Source of the DNA: Sphingomonas kaistensis
GTDB lineage: Bacteria > Pseudomonadota > Alphaproteobacteria > Sphingomonadales > Sphingomonadaceae
Direction of reading: 5' to 3'
DNA length: 64,000 nt
NCBI RefSeq assembly: GCF_011927725.1
Contig: NZ_JAATJC010000001.1
Span: forward strand, 1,185,001 to 1,249,000
Under the pieces are notes generated by a model. It made no database searches and was not told the DNA's origin. It saw only the letters and a list, made by a program, of their open reading frames with translations. The translations under genes were made by a program, and so were the position numbers. Shown here in pieces: positions 57,130-64,000 of this stretch (positions are counted from its first letter, which is position 1; the number at the start of each line of letters is the position of its first letter).

Positions 57130-58416
57130 CATGCCTGTCCGAGCGCCAGGTTGAAGCGGAGCAGCGAGAGGCGCCAGTTGTCGGGCTTCATCCCGGCAGC
57201 GAGCGCGAGATCGAGCGCTTCCTGCGCCGCGTCCCGGTTGATCGAATAAGCGATGGCACAGAGCGGGTCGTAGCCTGGTGTTCACCGGCAGCTTGCGCTC
57301 CTTGCGCTCACGGACGACCGACGGTTCGAGAGCCGCGAAAGCAGACATAAGATGCATATCCGACGGCGGAAGGCTGCCGTAGTCGGGATCCAGCAACTCC
57401 TGCACATTGTTCCAGTAAGGCGACCCGAACAGCGCCTCGAGGCCACGGCGGCGAAGGCCGGGATCGGCGTCCGTGAACAGCGAGATGTGCAGCGCGGCCG
57501 GCCGCTCCTCGGCCAGCTCGCGCTTCGCCAGGATGTCCTTCACGTCGCGATCGCCGGTGAGCACGGCGAGCATGGAGGAGCTGCCGTCGAGAAGGTCCAG
57601 CTCCGCCCCACGCATCAGCTGGACGGGCGTCAGGCCGAGCGCGGTCGCCAGCGCCGCGAAGCTCGTGCTTCTCCAGTGAGGAATGAAGGGCTGGGAGTGG
57701 GGTTCGGGGCGCTCGGCATAACGCACGCGGCCGTTTTCGACCGTCAGGTGACGCGCGAGGATGGTGGCATGGTCGGCCTCGGTTTCGACTCCGCCCATGG
57801 AATCGAGCCTGGCCTGCGCCCGTTCACGGATCTTGGCCGCGGGATCATCAAGGAAGCGGCGGATCAGCGGCACCTGCCACGGGAAGATCCCGCTATGCGA
57901 CGCCCCCGCGCCGAGGTGATTGAGCAGGCTCAGCCTATCGGCGGGCGACAGGGTCGGGCCGACAGTGGCGACAAAGCTGGTGAAGGCAGCGGGATCGTGG
58001 GCGACCATGCGGGAGAGGGCGACGTTTCGCGGTTGCGGCTTCCATCGCTTCCAATTGTCGGCGGTGAGCCGGTTGCCCACGTTGAAGGGCGTGAAACCCT
58101 CTTCCGAAAAGAAGTCGACCCACGGCTGGTAAAGGGCTGGGAAGCGGTCGAACAGCTTGGCATCAGGCACCCAGTCTCGCGGGTCGGCGCTGTATCCGCG
58201 GGCCTGGGCGAGGCCGAGCAGGTGGGCGAGGCAGCCATTGCCGGTCGGGCGCAGGAAGGCGATGGCGGCCCGGAAGGCGGGTCGGGCCCCCTCCGGCATC
58301 GGCGGCAGCGCAAGCGCTGGCATGCGGGCGGCCAGCTCGTCGTCGGCGAAATAGTGGATGCCGGGCCCGAACCCGGTGCTGCGGTGCTTGACCGTCTGTA
58401 ACGACCCTACCGGCAT
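57109..58416 (-). CDS. DUF5691-like conserved protein, frameshifted near its 3' end
   Basis: Large soluble protein with a helical-repeat look (FLDDPAAKIRERAQARLDSM) and the region FSEEGFTPFNVGNRLTADNW; it resembles DUF5691. The open frame runs to 57109 and gives 435 residues, but after about KLPVN (near 57276-57284) the composition turns to Arg/Pro/Ala-rich and the frame reads into a terminator. In another leftward frame the same bases give YDPLCAIAYSINRDAAQEAL and then MKPDNWRLSLLRFNLALGQA with a stop at 57129-57131. A one-base insertion explains this, so the natural end is 57129. Either a real mutation or an assembly error. Confidence 0.65.
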   Translation of the reverse strand: MPVGSLQTVKHRSTGFGPGIHYFADDELAARMPALALPPMPEGARPAFRAAIAFLRPTGNGCLAHLLGLAQARGYSADPRDWVPDAKLFDRFPALYQPWVDFFSEEGFTPFNVGNRLTADNWKRWKPQPRNVALSRMVAHDPAAFTSFVATVGPTLSPADRLSLLNHLGAGASHSGIFPWQVPLIRRFLDDPAAKIRERAQARLDSMGGVETEADHATILARHLTVENGRVRYAERPEPHSQPFIPHWRSTSFAALATALGLTPVQLMRGAELDLLDGSSSMLAVLTGDRDVKDILAKRELAEERPAALHISLFTDADPGLRRRGLEALFGSPYWNNVQELLDPDYGSLPPSDMHLMSAFAALEPSVVRERKERKLPVNTRLRPALCHRLFDQPGRGAGSARSRARCRDEARQLAPLAAPLQPGARTGMKNPAGS

Positions 58417-58470
58417 ACGCGAAACTCCCCCACGAGGGAGACTGCTTCATCGCCGCGGCCGACGCCAACG

Positions 58471-58499
58471 AAAAACCCCGCCGGCCGGGACCGACGGGG
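58471..58499 (-). terminator. rpoC terminator
   Basis: Reading leftward, CCCCGTCGG pairs with CCGGCGGGG (one T-G wobble) and is followed by five Ts. It lies 30 bases after the rpoC stop and closes the rpoBC transcript. Confidence 0.85.
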
Positions 58500-58528
58500 T
58501 TCTCGATGTTACTCAGCTTTCCGCAGGA

Positions 58529-62800
<4,272 letters not shown>

Positions 62801-62868
62801 CAGTTACTCCTGAGCCCCGAGGGGCTTCGAGTTCAATTCAAGTGGCGGAAGGAGGAGGGCCGAAGCCC

Positions 62869-64000
<1,132 letters not shown>

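Overview
The window is a high-GC chromosomal segment from an alphaproteobacterium, most probably Sphingomonadales (Sphingomonas-like). Four things support this. There is a complete general-stress-response locus of the alphaproteobacterial type (nepR, a PhyP-like kinase, phyR, ecfG) with matching sigma-EcfG promoters. ctrA is present. Two secreted proteins carry the PEPxxWA-CTERM sorting tail typical of sphingomonads. The gene order nagZ-scpA-scpB-tatABC and the zeta-inhibitor/bolA/grxD cluster are alphaproteobacterial. No phage, insertion sequence, integron or CRISPR array is visible. Coding density is very high, with many ATGA/GTGA overlaps, and no stretch over about 300 bases lacks a gene.

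Layout. 1-3570: end of nagZ, then scpA, scpB and the Tat translocon tatABC. 3661-7701: general stress response, with nepR and the PhyP-like kinase leftward, phyR, a 46-aa membrane protein and ecfG rightward, and a two-way terminator. 7741-16411: glnE, a peroxiredoxin, an MgtC-like protein, sdhB, a thioesterase, zapE, a VOC protein, an M20 peptidase and an RcnB-like protein. 16592-24609: TCA-cycle run mdh, a small secreted protein, sucD, sucA, sucB, lpdA; sucC is absent. 24634-32761: YdeI-like protein, a TupA-like ATP-grasp enzyme, a PEP-CTERM protein, then PepSY protein / aldehyde dehydrogenase / RimK-like ATP-grasp / LLM flavin monooxygenase, bpt and a second PEP-CTERM protein. 32772-39503: ctrA, a RluA-type pseudouridine synthase, arfB, an orphan arsenite methyltransferase, DUF3253 and UvrB/C-motif proteins, a TSUP permease, a secretory lipase. 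39490-45723 (leftward): nadA, DUF4230, MBL hydrolase, a secreted protein, a glycosyltransferase, grxD-bolA-zeta inhibitor, fasciclin protein. 45819-49474 (leftward operon): scoA, an NTF2-like gene, scoB, a lipoprotein with no canonical start codon, a quinone oxidoreductase and an AAC(3)-I-like acetyltransferase. 49586-57129: zinc-ribbon protein, XRE regulator with a divergent membrane protein, GST, SCP2 protein, pgsA, an LplT-like transporter, a GGDEF/EAL protein, tRNA-Leu(UAA) and two entericidin-like lipoproteins. 57109-64000 (leftward): a frameshifted conserved gene, rpoC and the 3' part of rpoB.

How it works together. The stress locus forms the PhyR-NepR-EcfG partner switch: NepR sequesters EcfG until phosphorylated PhyR takes NepR away, and EcfG-type promoters feed back on both arms. 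The linked kinase has lost its ATP-binding motifs, which fits a phosphatase-type negative regulator. The TCA run encodes the 2-oxoglutarate dehydrogenase complex with its neighbouring steps. The best candidate for undescribed biology is the aldehyde dehydrogenase / ATP-grasp / flavin monooxygenase operon (27823-31261). Next are the AAC(3)-I homologue locked into a CoA-transferase operon and the two genes that appear to lack a canonical start codon. Starts were chosen by ribosome-binding site, overlap with the upstream gene and family N-terminus; family assignments are from recognition, not from a database search.
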